Positions 32,606 through 40,922 of a stretch of 51,471 bases of DNA are shown piece after piece. A model generated the notes under the pieces. The model searched no databases. It was not told where the DNA came from and saw only the letters and a list, made by a program, of their open reading frames with translations. Source of the DNA: Candidatus Staskawiczbacteria bacterium RIFCSPLOWO2_01_FULL_38_12b (lineage in GTDB: Bacteria > Patescibacteriota > Minisyncoccia > Minisyncoccales > Staskawiczbacteraceae); the NCBI GenBank assembly GCA_001820255.1, contig MHPA01000016.1:7288-58758 (forward strand). Reading direction: 5' to 3'. The translations under genes were made by a program, and so were the position numbers. How positions within the stretch are numbered: position 1 is the first letter of the stretch; each line of letters begins with the position of its first letter.

Positions 32606-33598
32606 ATGATTTTAGGAAAAGCATCACCAGAAGATATGAATCTTCACCCCATGCGCTACCAGTGGGCTTACGATCTTTATAATCAGGCCGTCAGAAACAC
32701 TTGGTTTCCCCACGAAATCGCCTTAAAAGAAGACCTGGAAGATTGGAACAAAATGACCGAGGACGAACGCCATGCGGTAAAGTTTACCATGGCTTTTTTC
32801 AATCCTGCTGAATTAATTGTAAACCGCGTACTGGCGCTGGGAGTATATCCTTATCTTAAATCTCCCGAATGCCACTTGTATTTGGCAAAACAAATGTGGG
32901 AAGAGGCAAACCACTGCGTGGCTTTTGAATATGTACTGGAAACATTCCCCTTTGACCGCGAAAAAATATTTCAAGTGCATTTGGAAACTCCTTCCATGCA
33001 AGCCAAAGAAAGCTACGTGATGAAATATTTAAAAAGGATGACCGAAGAAAAACTGGATATTGAAACCACCGAAGGCAAAAAGGATTTTATCCGCAATATG
33101 GTGGCCTATAATATTGTCATGGAAGGCATTTGGTTTTACAGTGGCTTTATGGTGGCTTTGTCGTTTCGACAAAGAAACCAACTGCGCAATTTCGGATCCA
33201 TGATTGACTGGGTGTTGCGCGACGAATCATTGCACTTAAAATTTGGCATACAATTAATCCAAACCGTGCTGGAAGAAAACAGTGAATTATTAACCGAAGA
33301 ATTCGCCAACGAAATAAAATCCATTATTGTGGAAGGCGTAAACATTGAAAATGCCTATAATAAAGATTTATTCCCCAATGGAATTTTAGGGTTAAATGCG
33401 GATTACGTAAACCAATATGTCCAATATGTAGCAGATCGAAGATTACTGGAACTTGGCCTGCCAAAACAATACAACGTAACTAATCCGGCAAAATGGATGT
33501 CAACGGCTACCGATGTACTGGAACTGGTAAACTTCTTTGAAGCGCAAAACACCAAGTATGAGGTGGACTCGGGCCATACACAAAAGCCAAAAGCGTAA
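32606..33598 (+). CDS. nrdB: Ribonucleotide reductase small subunit NrdB, class Ic-like (no radical Tyr)
   Basis: 330 residues. Metal ligands by position: Glu69 (FFNPAEL), Glu100 and His103 (WEEANH), Glu173 (VMEGIWFY), Glu207 and His210 (RDESLHL). The residue four after His103, the Tyr that forms the radical in class Ia, is Phe107. First ligand Glu instead of Asp plus this Phe is the pattern of Chlamydia class Ic R2, and the spacing between ligands (31, 3, 4, 66, 34, 3) equals the chlamydial one as I recall it (89, 120, 123, 127, 193, 227, 230). An Mn/Fe cofactor that replaces the tyrosyl radical is therefore likely. It pairs with NrdA upstream. Confidence 0.93.
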   Translation: MILGKASPEDMNLHPMRYQWAYDLYNQAVRNTWFPHEIALKEDLEDWNKMTEDERHAVKFTMAFFNPAELIVNRVLALGVYPYLKSPECHLYLAKQMWEEANHCVAFEYVLETFPFDREKIFQVHLETPSMQAKESYVMKYLKRMTEEKLDIETTEGKKDFIRNMVAYNIVMEGIWFYSGFMVALSFRQRNQLRNFGSMIDWVLRDESLHLKFGIQLIQTVLEENSELLTEEFANEIKSIIVEGVNIENAYNKDLFPNGILGLNADYVNQYVQYVADRRLLELGLPKQYNVTNPAKWMSTATDVLELVNFFEAQNTKYEVDSGHTQKPKA

Positions 33599-33633
33599 TT
33601 TCGGATTAATTAGGCTATTAATATAAAAAATTT

Positions 33634-34131
33634 ATGCCGAAAAAATTTGAAGAACGACCAGAAGAAACACCAGAGGAAGAAGGTTTAATTTTAAAATTTC
33701 CATCTCCAAAGGAAGAGATTAAAAATCCTGATGTTTCCATAGAATCAGAAGAACAAAAAGGGGAGGAAGAGTATGAAGGCAGTAATGTTATTCGAGGCAA
33801 TTTTTCAAGAGAAAAAAGCGGATTTAAACGACCCAAATTGACATCCGAATTTTATATTCCACCAGAAGATGTTGACAGATTCAAATGGAATGAATCTTTG
33901 AGAAAAGCAGGAAATGAAATACTACCATTTTTATGGTCATTAAAGGGTTCTATATCTAAAAAAGCTCTTGGCGATAGTGCTGTTGCTATTCAAAAATTTT
34001 CTAACACAGAACTCGTGGAAATAATTTTAGACTCAGCTGAGGGTGACTGGAATAAAAAACCAGCATACTATACTGCGTTAGCTAATGAAATGATGGCTAG
34101 AGGCCTAAATCCAGATGAGATAAAGCAATAA
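33634..34131 (+). CDS. Hypothetical soluble protein
   Basis: 165 residues. The first 65 are Glu/Pro-rich and probably disordered (ERPEETPEEEGLILKFPSP). The rest is helical (SEFYIPPEDVDRFKWNESLR, KALGDSAVAIQKFSNTELVE) and ends MMARGLNPDEIKQ. No known family is recognised. It lies between nrdB and recG on the same strand, 36 and 77 bases away. Confidence 0.7.
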   Translation: MPKKFEERPEETPEEEGLILKFPSPKEEIKNPDVSIESEEQKGEEEYEGSNVIRGNFSREKSGFKRPKLTSEFYIPPEDVDRFKWNESLRKAGNEILPFLWSLKGSISKKALGDSAVAIQKFSNTELVEIILDSAEGDWNKKPAYYTALANEMMARGLNPDEIKQ

Positions 34132-34208
34132 ATTCTATAAAAAAGCTCGAACGAAAGTTTTAGGGTTTTTTTGTTGTTTTAATAACAATGGTTTGTTAAT
34201 ATATACTC

Positions 34209-36386
34209 ATGATTGAATTATCAACCCCTATTGAAGACGTGCCTAATATCGGCTCGGCTTATCATAAAAAGTTAAAAAAACTGGGAATTAAAACCGTCCA
34301 GGATTTGCTGTTTTATTTTCCTTTACGATACGAGGATTTTTCTAATATTATTCCTATTAAAGACATAAAAGTTGGTGAAGTTGCATGCGTGCAAGGCAGA
34401 ATTATTGAAATAGAAAATACCCAAACGTTTAAAAAGTATATGACCATTACCGAAGCTCTCGTAGAAGATGAAACCGGTTCAATAAAAGCCTTGTGGTTTA
34501 ACCAACCGTTTTTAACCAAATCATTAAAAGAAGATGATTTTGTGTGCTTGGCTGGAAAAGTCACTTTAAGTAAAAATGGGGTATATTTAAATAATCCGGT
34601 CTTTGAAAAAATCAGTGACATTGATGATAACCCTTCGACTTCGCTCAGGGCAAGCAATTTAACGCATACCGGCCGGATTATTCCGGTATATTCTGAAACC
34701 AAAGGCGTAAGCAGTAAATGGTTGCGATATATGATAAAGCCCTTGCTTGAATATTTTTTTGATAAAGTTGGTGAAATACTTCCGGAAGAAATTTTAAAGA
34801 AACACAAATTTTTGGCGGTTAAAGAAGCGATCTGGCAAATTCATTTCCCGGATTCTTTTGAAGCCGCAGATGCGGCAAAAGCGCGGTTTAGTTTTGAAGA
34901 TTTATTTTTACTGCAACTTTCCATTTTAAAACAGCGCGCCAAATTAATGCAAAAAACAGCGCTGGCCTGCGCCATGGATGCCAAATTAATGAAAGAATTT
35001 ACCGAAAGCCTGCCATTTCAATTAACCGATTCGCAAAAACAGTGCAGCTATCAAATTTTAAAAGATTTGGAAAAATCGGTGCCGATGTCGCGGTTACTAG
35101 AAGGAGATGTTGGAAGCGGCAAAACGGTCGTGGCAACCATGGCCGCACTAAGCGCCGTAAAAAATGGCTACCAAGTGGCGTTTATGGCGCCAACGGAAAT
35201 TTTGACCAGCCAGCATTTTAAGGGCATTTCAAAAATGTTAGAAAAATTTGGCACCACCATTGGATATTTAACCGGCAAAGAAAGTTTTATTTATAAAGCG
35301 GGAAAAATCCAAGAAATTAAGAAAAAAGACTTGCTGCTAGAATTGGAATTCGGGCAAATCAATATCTTAATCGGCACGCATTCGTTAATCCAAAAAACGA
35401 TAAAATTCTCAAAATTAGCGTTAGTTATTTTAGATGAACAGCACCGGTTTGGGGTCAGCCAGCGCGCCCAATTAATCAAAGACCAAAAAATAATCCCCCA
35501 CTTGCTTTCCATGACGGCTACCCCGATTCCAAGAACTTTGGCATTAACCGTGTATGGCGATTTGGATTTGTCACTAATAAAAGAAATGCCCAAAAACCGC
35601 AAAAAAATAAAAACAGTCATTGTGGATCCAAAAGACCGCAAAGCCGCTTACGAATTTATCCAAAAAGAAGTGCGCGACGGTAAAGGAGTTTTTGTCATCT
35701 GCCCCAAAATCGGCAGGGAAGAAAATGAAAATAGCGCACTGCCGATTACCGGATCTTTTGCGGTTTCCAATTATAACCCAAGCCTCTTTGGTGTTTTAGA
35801 AATGAAAACGGTAAAACAAGAATACGAAAAACTTTCCAAAGAAATTTTCCCGGATTTACGCATTACCATGCTCCACGGAAAAATGAAAACTGAAGAAAAG
35901 CAACGGGTGATGCTGGATTTTAAAAAAGGGGAAATTGATATTTTAGTTTCTACATCAGTAGTAGAAGTCGGAGTAGATGTGCCCAGGGCAACCGTTATGA
36001 TGATTGAAGGAGCCGAGCGCTTTGGTTTGGCGCAACTGCATCAATTCCGCGGCAGAGTCGGCAGAAGCGACATGCAATCATACTGCTTTTTATTTACCAC
36101 CAGTCCCGACCAATTAAACCGAAAACGCTTAAAAGCATTGGTTGATTCTGATAATGGCTTTGAGCTGGCGCAAAAAGATTTGGAAATTCGCGGCCCAGGG
36201 CAATTGTACGGCGCACAGCAATGGGGGCTTCCGGATGTGGCCATGGAAGGCATGTTAAATATATTTTTGGTGGAAAAAACCCGAACCGCCGCAAAAGAAA
36301 TATTAGAAAAAGACCCCGAATTAAAAGGATATCCTTTACTTTTAGAACAGTTGGGGCAATTTAAATCAAAAATCCATTTTGAGTAA
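34209..36386 (+). CDS. recG: ATP-dependent DNA helicase RecG
   Basis: 725 residues. Remodels stalled forks and Holliday junctions. The wedge/OB domain lies at about 1-170 (LFYFPLRYEDFSNIIPIKDI), Walker A GDVGSGKTVVA near residue 302, the DEQH box DEQHRFGV, motif III TATPIPRTLAL, and the C-terminal helicase domain with GRVGRSDMQSYC and the QKDLEIRGPGQLYGAQQWG tail typical of RecG. Residues about 143-151 (NPSTSLRAS) are encoded by a 21-base repeat inserted at 34631-34651; relatives have a short loop there. Confidence 0.96.
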   Translation: MIELSTPIEDVPNIGSAYHKKLKKLGIKTVQDLLFYFPLRYEDFSNIIPIKDIKVGEVACVQGRIIEIENTQTFKKYMTITEALVEDETGSIKALWFNQPFLTKSLKEDDFVCLAGKVTLSKNGVYLNNPVFEKISDIDDNPSTSLRASNLTHTGRIIPVYSETKGVSSKWLRYMIKPLLEYFFDKVGEILPEEILKKHKFLAVKEAIWQIHFPDSFEAADAAKARFSFEDLFLLQLSILKQRAKLMQKTALACAMDAKLMKEFTESLPFQLTDSQKQCSYQILKDLEKSVPMSRLLEGDVGSGKTVVATMAALSAVKNGYQVAFMAPTEILTSQHFKGISKMLEKFGTTIGYLTGKESFIYKAGKIQEIKKKDLLLELEFGQINILIGTHSLIQKTIKFSKLALVILDEQHRFGVSQRAQLIKDQKIIPHLLSMTATPIPRTLALTVYGDLDLSLIKEMPKNRKKIKTVIVDPKDRKAAYEFIQKEVRDGKGVFVICPKIGREENENSALPITGSFAVSNYNPSLFGVLEMKTVKQEYEKLSKEIFPDLRITMLHGKMKTEEKQRVMLDFKKGEIDILVSTSVVEVGVDVPRATVMMIEGAERFGLAQLHQFRGRVGRSDMQSYCFLFTTSPDQLNRKRLKALVDSDNGFELAQKDLEIRGPGQLYGAQQWGLPDVAMEGMLNIFLVEKTRTAAKEILEKDPELKGYPLLLEQLGQFKSKIHFE
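34631..34651. repeat. CCCTTCGAC-type short repeat inside recG
   Basis: CCCTTCGACTTCGCTCAGGGC lies in frame in recG and encodes PSTSLRA. A close copy, CCCTTTGACTACGCTCAGGGC, is inside tsaD at 41265. Confidence 0.8.
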
Positions 36387-36421
36387 AAAAAAGACCGCCT
36401 CATGTGTTGCGGACTTTTACT
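36386..36421. terminator. Hairpin between convergent recG and the 92-codon frame
   Basis: AAAAGACCGC / GCGGACTTTT arms with one A-A mismatch and A or T runs on both sides, so it could stop transcription from both directions. Confidence 0.5.
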
Positions 36422-36700
36422 TTAGCTGCAAAGTTCTCTTATGATGGGGAATATGGTTCCATCCGAATTTTGAAAATGATTTTTGCGATTGCCGTTTTCA
36501 TAGATTAAAATAATGCGTGCACTTTTTTTGCTATTCATGGCACAAAAGTTTTTTAATGTTAAAAGACAGAGTTTTGGATTATTAACATGAATCCAAAGAT
36601 CTTGGTGGACTATTTGCCCAAAAGAATCAAGTGGAGTCACGTATAATTCTACGATGGAATTTAACATTTTTTTCTCCAAGAGAAGTTGTATTGATGTCAA
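36422..36700 (-). CDS. Hypothetical small protein
   Basis: Up to 92 residues (81 if it starts at MLNSIVELYV). It contains ELYVTPLDSFGQIVHQDLWI and ARIILIYENGNRKN. There is no membrane helix and no known family. It is the only open frame in this stretch and reads with the glycosyltransferase gene upstream, but it has no clear Shine-Dalgarno sequence. Confidence 0.4.
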   Translation of the reverse strand: MTSIQLLLEKKMLNSIVELYVTPLDSFGQIVHQDLWIHVNNPKLCLLTLKNFCAMNSKKSARIILIYENGNRKNHFQNSDGTIFPIIRELCS

Positions 36701-36713
36701 TGAGCCAATCTAC

Positions 36714-36798
36714 GTTTTTGGGTAACGGAAAAAATAAAGAATCTTTGAATTAATAACATTCTGTAATCAACTCCTGATTTTTTCCGTTACCCAAAAAC
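36714..36798. repeat. 20-base-arm inverted repeat at the end of the glycosyltransferase gene
   Basis: TTTTTGGGTAACGGAAAAAA and its exact complement, 85 bases end to end. The right arm encodes the last residues of the glycosyltransferase (GFWVTEK); the left arm is noncoding. It may act as an mRNA 3' hairpin. Confidence 0.75.
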
Positions 36799-38302
36799 CC
36801 ATGTATTTTCCCAGCATCAGCCGCATTTGGGCATCCAATGCCGGGAAAGCGCCAAAAATGATCAAGGTAAAAGGCAAAAATATCCATTGGAAAAAAATGG
36901 TTATTTTTTTTAATTTGCTTACCCCCTTGGGAATTGGAGGCAAAAGCATAGTGGAAAGCACTGCGGAAACCATCATGCCCACCAATGAAATCGTCATGAC
37001 CCTGCTGGTTAAAATCGGTAAATTAAAAGACAGCATCGTAACATTAAATTTATTTCCACCTAAAAATATCGGCAGCCAGCCCAGCGCAAAAAGCAACAGT
37101 GATGCGGTAGCCCAAGACCAATATCCGTCGATTAAGGTGTATGAATGAGAAATCTTTTTCCAAAACGGAATATCCTTATTTTGTAAAAAACCGTAGAGCG
37201 TGTAAGGAATTTCAGCACACCCCCACGCCCAGCGCTTTTGCTGCTTGTATTGGTTTACCATTGATGTAAAAATGCTGGGAGAATCCACTGCGTCCATGGA
37301 AACCAAATAGTAAATAGGAACCACCCGATAATCCCCGTTGTAATAAAGGTATGCCCGCCAAAAAATCCGGGAGTCGTCGCAGACCACATTTGAGGGATAC
37401 CCTACTTCAAAAAATACTTTTGCAGGGATGGCGTGGCTTGAGTAGGTGGTAAGTTTTTCCGACCGCTCTTGTTGGATCATTTGCCAAAAAGTGTTTGATG
37501 TAGATACCACCCTGGCAAAAAAGGTAACGGTCCAAATGTTATTATTGTATACGGGAATCGGCTGATAACTTGCCCGCAGAGGATTTTCTTCGGTTAAATA
37601 ATACCAGGTCAAACAAGAAAAATACTGGGGATACACTTTAGTATCAACATCAAACGAAGAAATTAAAATATCTTCATAGGGAATTTTCAACACGTCAATA
37701 ATGGCGTTTTTTACCATGTTTCCGGCGTAAGCCACATTAGATCCTTTACCGGCTATTTCCCCTTTGATATTTTTTGGATGCACTACGATTAAAAATTTAA
37801 AAAACTTGCCGGCGTATGCCTTTTCTATTTTTCTGGCTATTTCTTTAAATTCTTCACCCGCCCTTTCTTCTATGGCCAAAACAATAATTAATTTTTCCTT
37901 AGGATACGTTGAAGACGCCAATGAATCAAGGCTTTCTTTTATAATATGCTCTCCTTCTTTATAAGTTGGCAAAATGACCACGTGGTATATTTTTTTCCAA
38001 TTTTTATGTTTGATTTTTTTAAGCATTTGCAACCAGTCTTTTCTCATATGTCTTTTCGTTTTTATATAACCGACAATCTGATGCAAAGAAAAATAAAAAA
38101 TCCTGAATAAATAATAAAAACAAAAACAGATGATAAAAATTGACACCCACAAAGGAATAAGCCATGAAAAAACAAGAACCCCTAAAAGAGTTCCAAAGCT
38201 TACCATTCCCGGGATCATTTCAAAAAAACGATATAATCCTCTTTCTTTTTTATCTTCAATATCGCTGGCTTTTGAAATATCCAGATATTCTTTTTTATCC
38301 AT
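36767..38302 (-). CDS. Membrane glycosyltransferase, family 2 (cellulose-synthase-like)
   Basis: 511 residues from the ATG at 38300-38302, which lies two bases after tRNA-Glu; the open frame upstream of it is tRNA. Two N-terminal helices, then the GT-A domain: HVVILPTYKEGEHIIKESLD (about residue 110), DVDTKVYP (DxD), and QQKRWAWG (QxxRW) near residue 350, then four or more C-terminal helices. This layout fits processive or lipid-linked sugar transfer at the membrane. The donor and acceptor cannot be told from sequence. The gene is translated from an mRNA that starts in, or is cut at, the tRNA end. Confidence 0.85.
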   Translation of the reverse strand: MDKKEYLDISKASDIEDKKERGLYRFFEMIPGMVSFGTLLGVLVFSWLIPLWVSIFIICFCFYYLFRIFYFSLHQIVGYIKTKRHMRKDWLQMLKKIKHKNWKKIYHVVILPTYKEGEHIIKESLDSLASSTYPKEKLIIVLAIEERAGEEFKEIARKIEKAYAGKFFKFLIVVHPKNIKGEIAGKGSNVAYAGNMVKNAIIDVLKIPYEDILISSFDVDTKVYPQYFSCLTWYYLTEENPLRASYQPIPVYNNNIWTVTFFARVVSTSNTFWQMIQQERSEKLTTYSSHAIPAKVFFEVGYPSNVVCDDSRIFWRAYLYYNGDYRVVPIYYLVSMDAVDSPSIFTSMVNQYKQQKRWAWGCAEIPYTLYGFLQNKDIPFWKKISHSYTLIDGYWSWATASLLLFALGWLPIFLGGNKFNVTMLSFNLPILTSRVMTISLVGMMVSAVLSTMLLPPIPKGVSKLKKITIFFQWIFLPFTLIIFGAFPALDAQMRLMLGKYMGFWVTEKIRS

Positions 38303-38304
38303 AG

Positions 38305-38379
38305 CGGTCCCACCGGGATTTGAACCCGGGTTACAAGAGTGAAAATCTTGTGTCCTAGACCAGGCTAGACGATGGGACC
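38305..38379 (-). tRNA. tRNA-Glu(UUC), CCA not encoded
   Basis: Cloverleaf with acceptor GGTCCCA/TGGGACC, anticodon loop TTTTCAC (UUC), T-arm CCGGGTTCAAATCCCGG, discriminator G. The next bases are CT and then the ATG of the glycosyltransferase. Confidence 0.95.
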
Positions 38380-38382
38380 AGG

Positions 38383-38404
38383 TTGCGCACGCCACGGCGT
38401 GCGC
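38383..38404. repeat. 22-base GC-rich palindrome next to tRNA-Glu
   Basis: TGCGCACGCC / GGCGTGCGCA with a 2-base loop, three bases upstream of the tRNA-Glu 5' end. Heptamers (TTTTCAA) follow. It may protect or end the upstream transcript. Confidence 0.65.
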
Positions 38405-38525
38405 AGAATTTTCAATTTTCAATCCTTCGGCGTGGCTCAGAACAAGTCAAATCCCAATTATCTGATTACCAAATGATACCGATATTCTACGTCTAAAATT
38501 GAAAAAAATCAATGGCAAAGCCTAA

Positions 38526-39239
38526 TTAACTCTTATATTTTCCGGTAACTAAATTCCATCTTATCCTTGATAAATCCAGAAGCATTTTTAACATTCCCAA
38601 AAAGCGCACTTTGGTTTGGACATCATTGGCCCACACAACCGGAACTTCTTTAATGGTATGACCCATTTTTTTAGCAATAACTAATATTTCAGAATCAAAC
38701 GCAAAACCATTAATGTTGCATAAAGGCAAAATATCTTTTACGGCTTTGGCATTCAATAATTTAAAACCGCACTGGATGTCTTTAATATTAAAAAGACCCG
38801 TCGCCAACCTGGCCAACAGACCATAAAAAATACCCAGAATTCTTCTGTGCAGTGGTTGTGAATTAATAATTTTAGATCCTTGCATGTTACGGGATCCTAT
38901 AATAATATCGTAATTTTTCGCATATGGTAAGAAATTTGAGAGCTCTTTAATAGAGGTAGAATTATCAGCATCCATAAATAACCTATACTCGCCTTTTGCT
39001 CTTAATAATCCCTGCTTGACCACATAGCCCTTGCCATAATTTTTTTCATTACTCATTATGGTTAAATTTGGAATTTCTAACTTCCTGACAACTTCTACTG
39101 TTGCGTCATGTGAACCATCGTTAACAACAATAATTTCATAATCGTATCTTTGCAAAGACAAATAATCATTAAGTTGGAGCAAGGTTTTTTTGATCCTTTT
39201 TTCTTCGTTATAAGCAGGTATGACAACCGATAAAAACAT
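38526..39239 (-). CDS. Family 2 glycosyltransferase (polyprenyl-phosphate type)
   Basis: 237 residues. SVVIPAYNEEKRIKKTLLQL at the N-terminus, VNDGSHDATVEVV (first acidic motif), MDADNSTSIKEL (DxD) and a C-terminal basic tail. No membrane helix. This is the layout of dolichyl/undecaprenyl-phosphate sugar synthases (DPM1/GtrB-like without the helices). It starts 3 bases after the large membrane protein gene, so the product is probably passed to a membrane transferase such as that neighbour. Confidence 0.88.
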   Translation of the reverse strand: MFLSVVIPAYNEEKRIKKTLLQLNDYLSLQRYDYEIIVVNDGSHDATVEVVRKLEIPNLTIMSNEKNYGKGYVVKQGLLRAKGEYRLFMDADNSTSIKELSNFLPYAKNYDIIIGSRNMQGSKIINSQPLHRRILGIFYGLLARLATGLFNIKDIQCGFKLLNAKAVKDILPLCNINGFAFDSEILVIAKKMGHTIKEVPVVWANDVQTKVRFLGMLKMLLDLSRIRWNLVTGKYKS

Positions 39240-39242
39240 GTG

Positions 39243-40817
39243 TTATTTTGTTAAAATTATAGCAATGTCGTCCTCATACACTGTCTGCCAGCCAGAATCA
39301 ATCAATAGGTTATAAATACTTTTTGAGGGATAATTGATTCCTAGTTTTTCAAAAATCCACTTATACTTTTGCAACATGCCCGAAAATTGATTTTTGGGCT
39401 TTTCTTGGTAGGTTATATATTTTATAGCTTGATCTTTTTTGTCCTTGCTTAAAAAAATTATCTTAATATCATATTTTTTTAAAAGTTCTTTTGCGCCAGC
39501 TTGCGCTTCCATTATTTTAATGTAGTCGCCAAACACAAATTGATTGTTTTGGCGCCAGCTTGGCATTCTTCCATCGATAAATACTTTCCGTTCGGGCAAT
39601 TTCCAAATTAAATATCCGCCCCAGTTGTATTCATTTAACATGTTTTCTGAAAGCGGCACACTTTTTAAAAAAGATACTGCTTTTTCAAGACGGTATTCTG
39701 CATTAAAACCAGTGTGATTTGTAAAACTAGTAGCAAAAATACAAAAAGAAAAAATAATGGCACCCGTTACTGATAAAAAAATTCTCCAGGCAGAGCTACT
39801 CATTGATTTTGATGTTGCCTCTTGCCTGGCATGCAAAAATAAATCTCCAAAAACAGGAATCGTAAAAATAACGAAAATTAAAAAGTAACGCTGGTTGCAA
39901 AAAGCTAAAAATAAAAATAATAAAGAAAAAATAATATCATTAACATCAAGGCTTCTATGAAACTTGATTATAGTAATACTGCACAGAAATATAAATAAAG
40001 ATATATAAAGCCATATAAATAACGAGCTTGTGGAAATTAAAGGCATCCACTCTAAAATATGAAATCTTAAAAAATTATCCCCGACGGTTCTAAAAACTTC
40101 TTGGTAAATTCTTAAGCCATAGGGATTTATTACGGTCGCAAAAAAAGAAAAGGCCAATACAGAGGCTATGGTTACTACTTTTTGATACGATTGCTCCTTT
40201 ATATTTAAAAAATGCAGTTGCGGAATTTTTTGAATAACACCCGTCTTTTTGAAAATTTCCAAACATAAGACTACCAGCAATATGCAAAGTCCGGCAAAAA
40301 ATCCGGCATGCAAATTAACCCACAATACCAATAGCAACGGCAAAAAATAAATTAATTTAGAGTTATTATTTAAAAATTTATTAATTATTCTCCACACTAT
40401 CGCAACAAATAGTACTGTTAAAAGCTGGGGCCGGATTCCCAAAAAAGAAGCGGTGGCCCAATACCCAAAAAATATGGGAAGAGCCAGATCAATAAAAGAT
40501 TGCCCGGGTTTTGCGACAATAAAAAAAGAAGCCGTATAAAGGACTAAAAAAACCAACAACAAAAAATAAAAACCGTATATTGAATAAACCTTGTACATCA
40601 ATACATCGGTTAGCCATTCGTGGTCAATCCAATGAAAATCAGGCATCGTATAAGAATACCAATCTTGTTGGGGTACTCCTTCTTGTAAAATCAATTCCCC
40701 GGTACGCACGTGCCAGCCAAAATCCGGATCTTGCCAGCCGGAAGTGATAAAAAAACCACAAGAAACCAGTACAATAAAAAGAATTAAAAAATAAAAAAAA
40801 TGGCTTTTTTTAATCAT
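39243..40817 (-). CDS. Polytopic membrane protein, possible lipid-linked sugar transferase
   Basis: 524 residues with about 10-11 helices. Just after helix 1 is DPDFGWHVRTGELI followed by WYSYTMPDFHWIDHEWL, a pattern seen in bacterial GT-C-like or TPR-linked multi-helix proteins. The C-terminal part is a soluble alpha/beta domain (KVFIDGRMPSWRQNNQFVFG, IKIIFLSKDKKDQAIKYITY). Adjacent to the polyprenyl-phosphate glycosyltransferase, so it may transfer the sugar from the lipid carrier. No catalytic residue can be named with confidence. Confidence 0.6.
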   Translation of the reverse strand: MIKKSHFFYFLILFIVLVSCGFFITSGWQDPDFGWHVRTGELILQEGVPQQDWYSYTMPDFHWIDHEWLTDVLMYKVYSIYGFYFLLLVFLVLYTASFFIVAKPGQSFIDLALPIFFGYWATASFLGIRPQLLTVLFVAIVWRIINKFLNNNSKLIYFLPLLLVLWVNLHAGFFAGLCILLVVLCLEIFKKTGVIQKIPQLHFLNIKEQSYQKVVTIASVLAFSFFATVINPYGLRIYQEVFRTVGDNFLRFHILEWMPLISTSSLFIWLYISLFIFLCSITIIKFHRSLDVNDIIFSLLFLFLAFCNQRYFLIFVIFTIPVFGDLFLHARQEATSKSMSSSAWRIFLSVTGAIIFSFCIFATSFTNHTGFNAEYRLEKAVSFLKSVPLSENMLNEYNWGGYLIWKLPERKVFIDGRMPSWRQNNQFVFGDYIKIMEAQAGAKELLKKYDIKIIFLSKDKKDQAIKYITYQEKPKNQFSGMLQKYKWIFEKLGINYPSKSIYNLLIDSGWQTVYEDDIAIILTK

Positions 40818-40922
40818 TGAAATTCAATCATGGTAGCATAAAAAATCCCTTATTTCAAACATTAAAACTGACCGATTATTTTAAATTATAAAATATCATG
40901 TATACTGAATACCGTAAATAAT

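Noticed and set aside
38303..38422. Upstream start of the glycosyltransferase
   Set aside because: The 40 extra codons are tRNA-Glu and its upstream palindrome read as protein.
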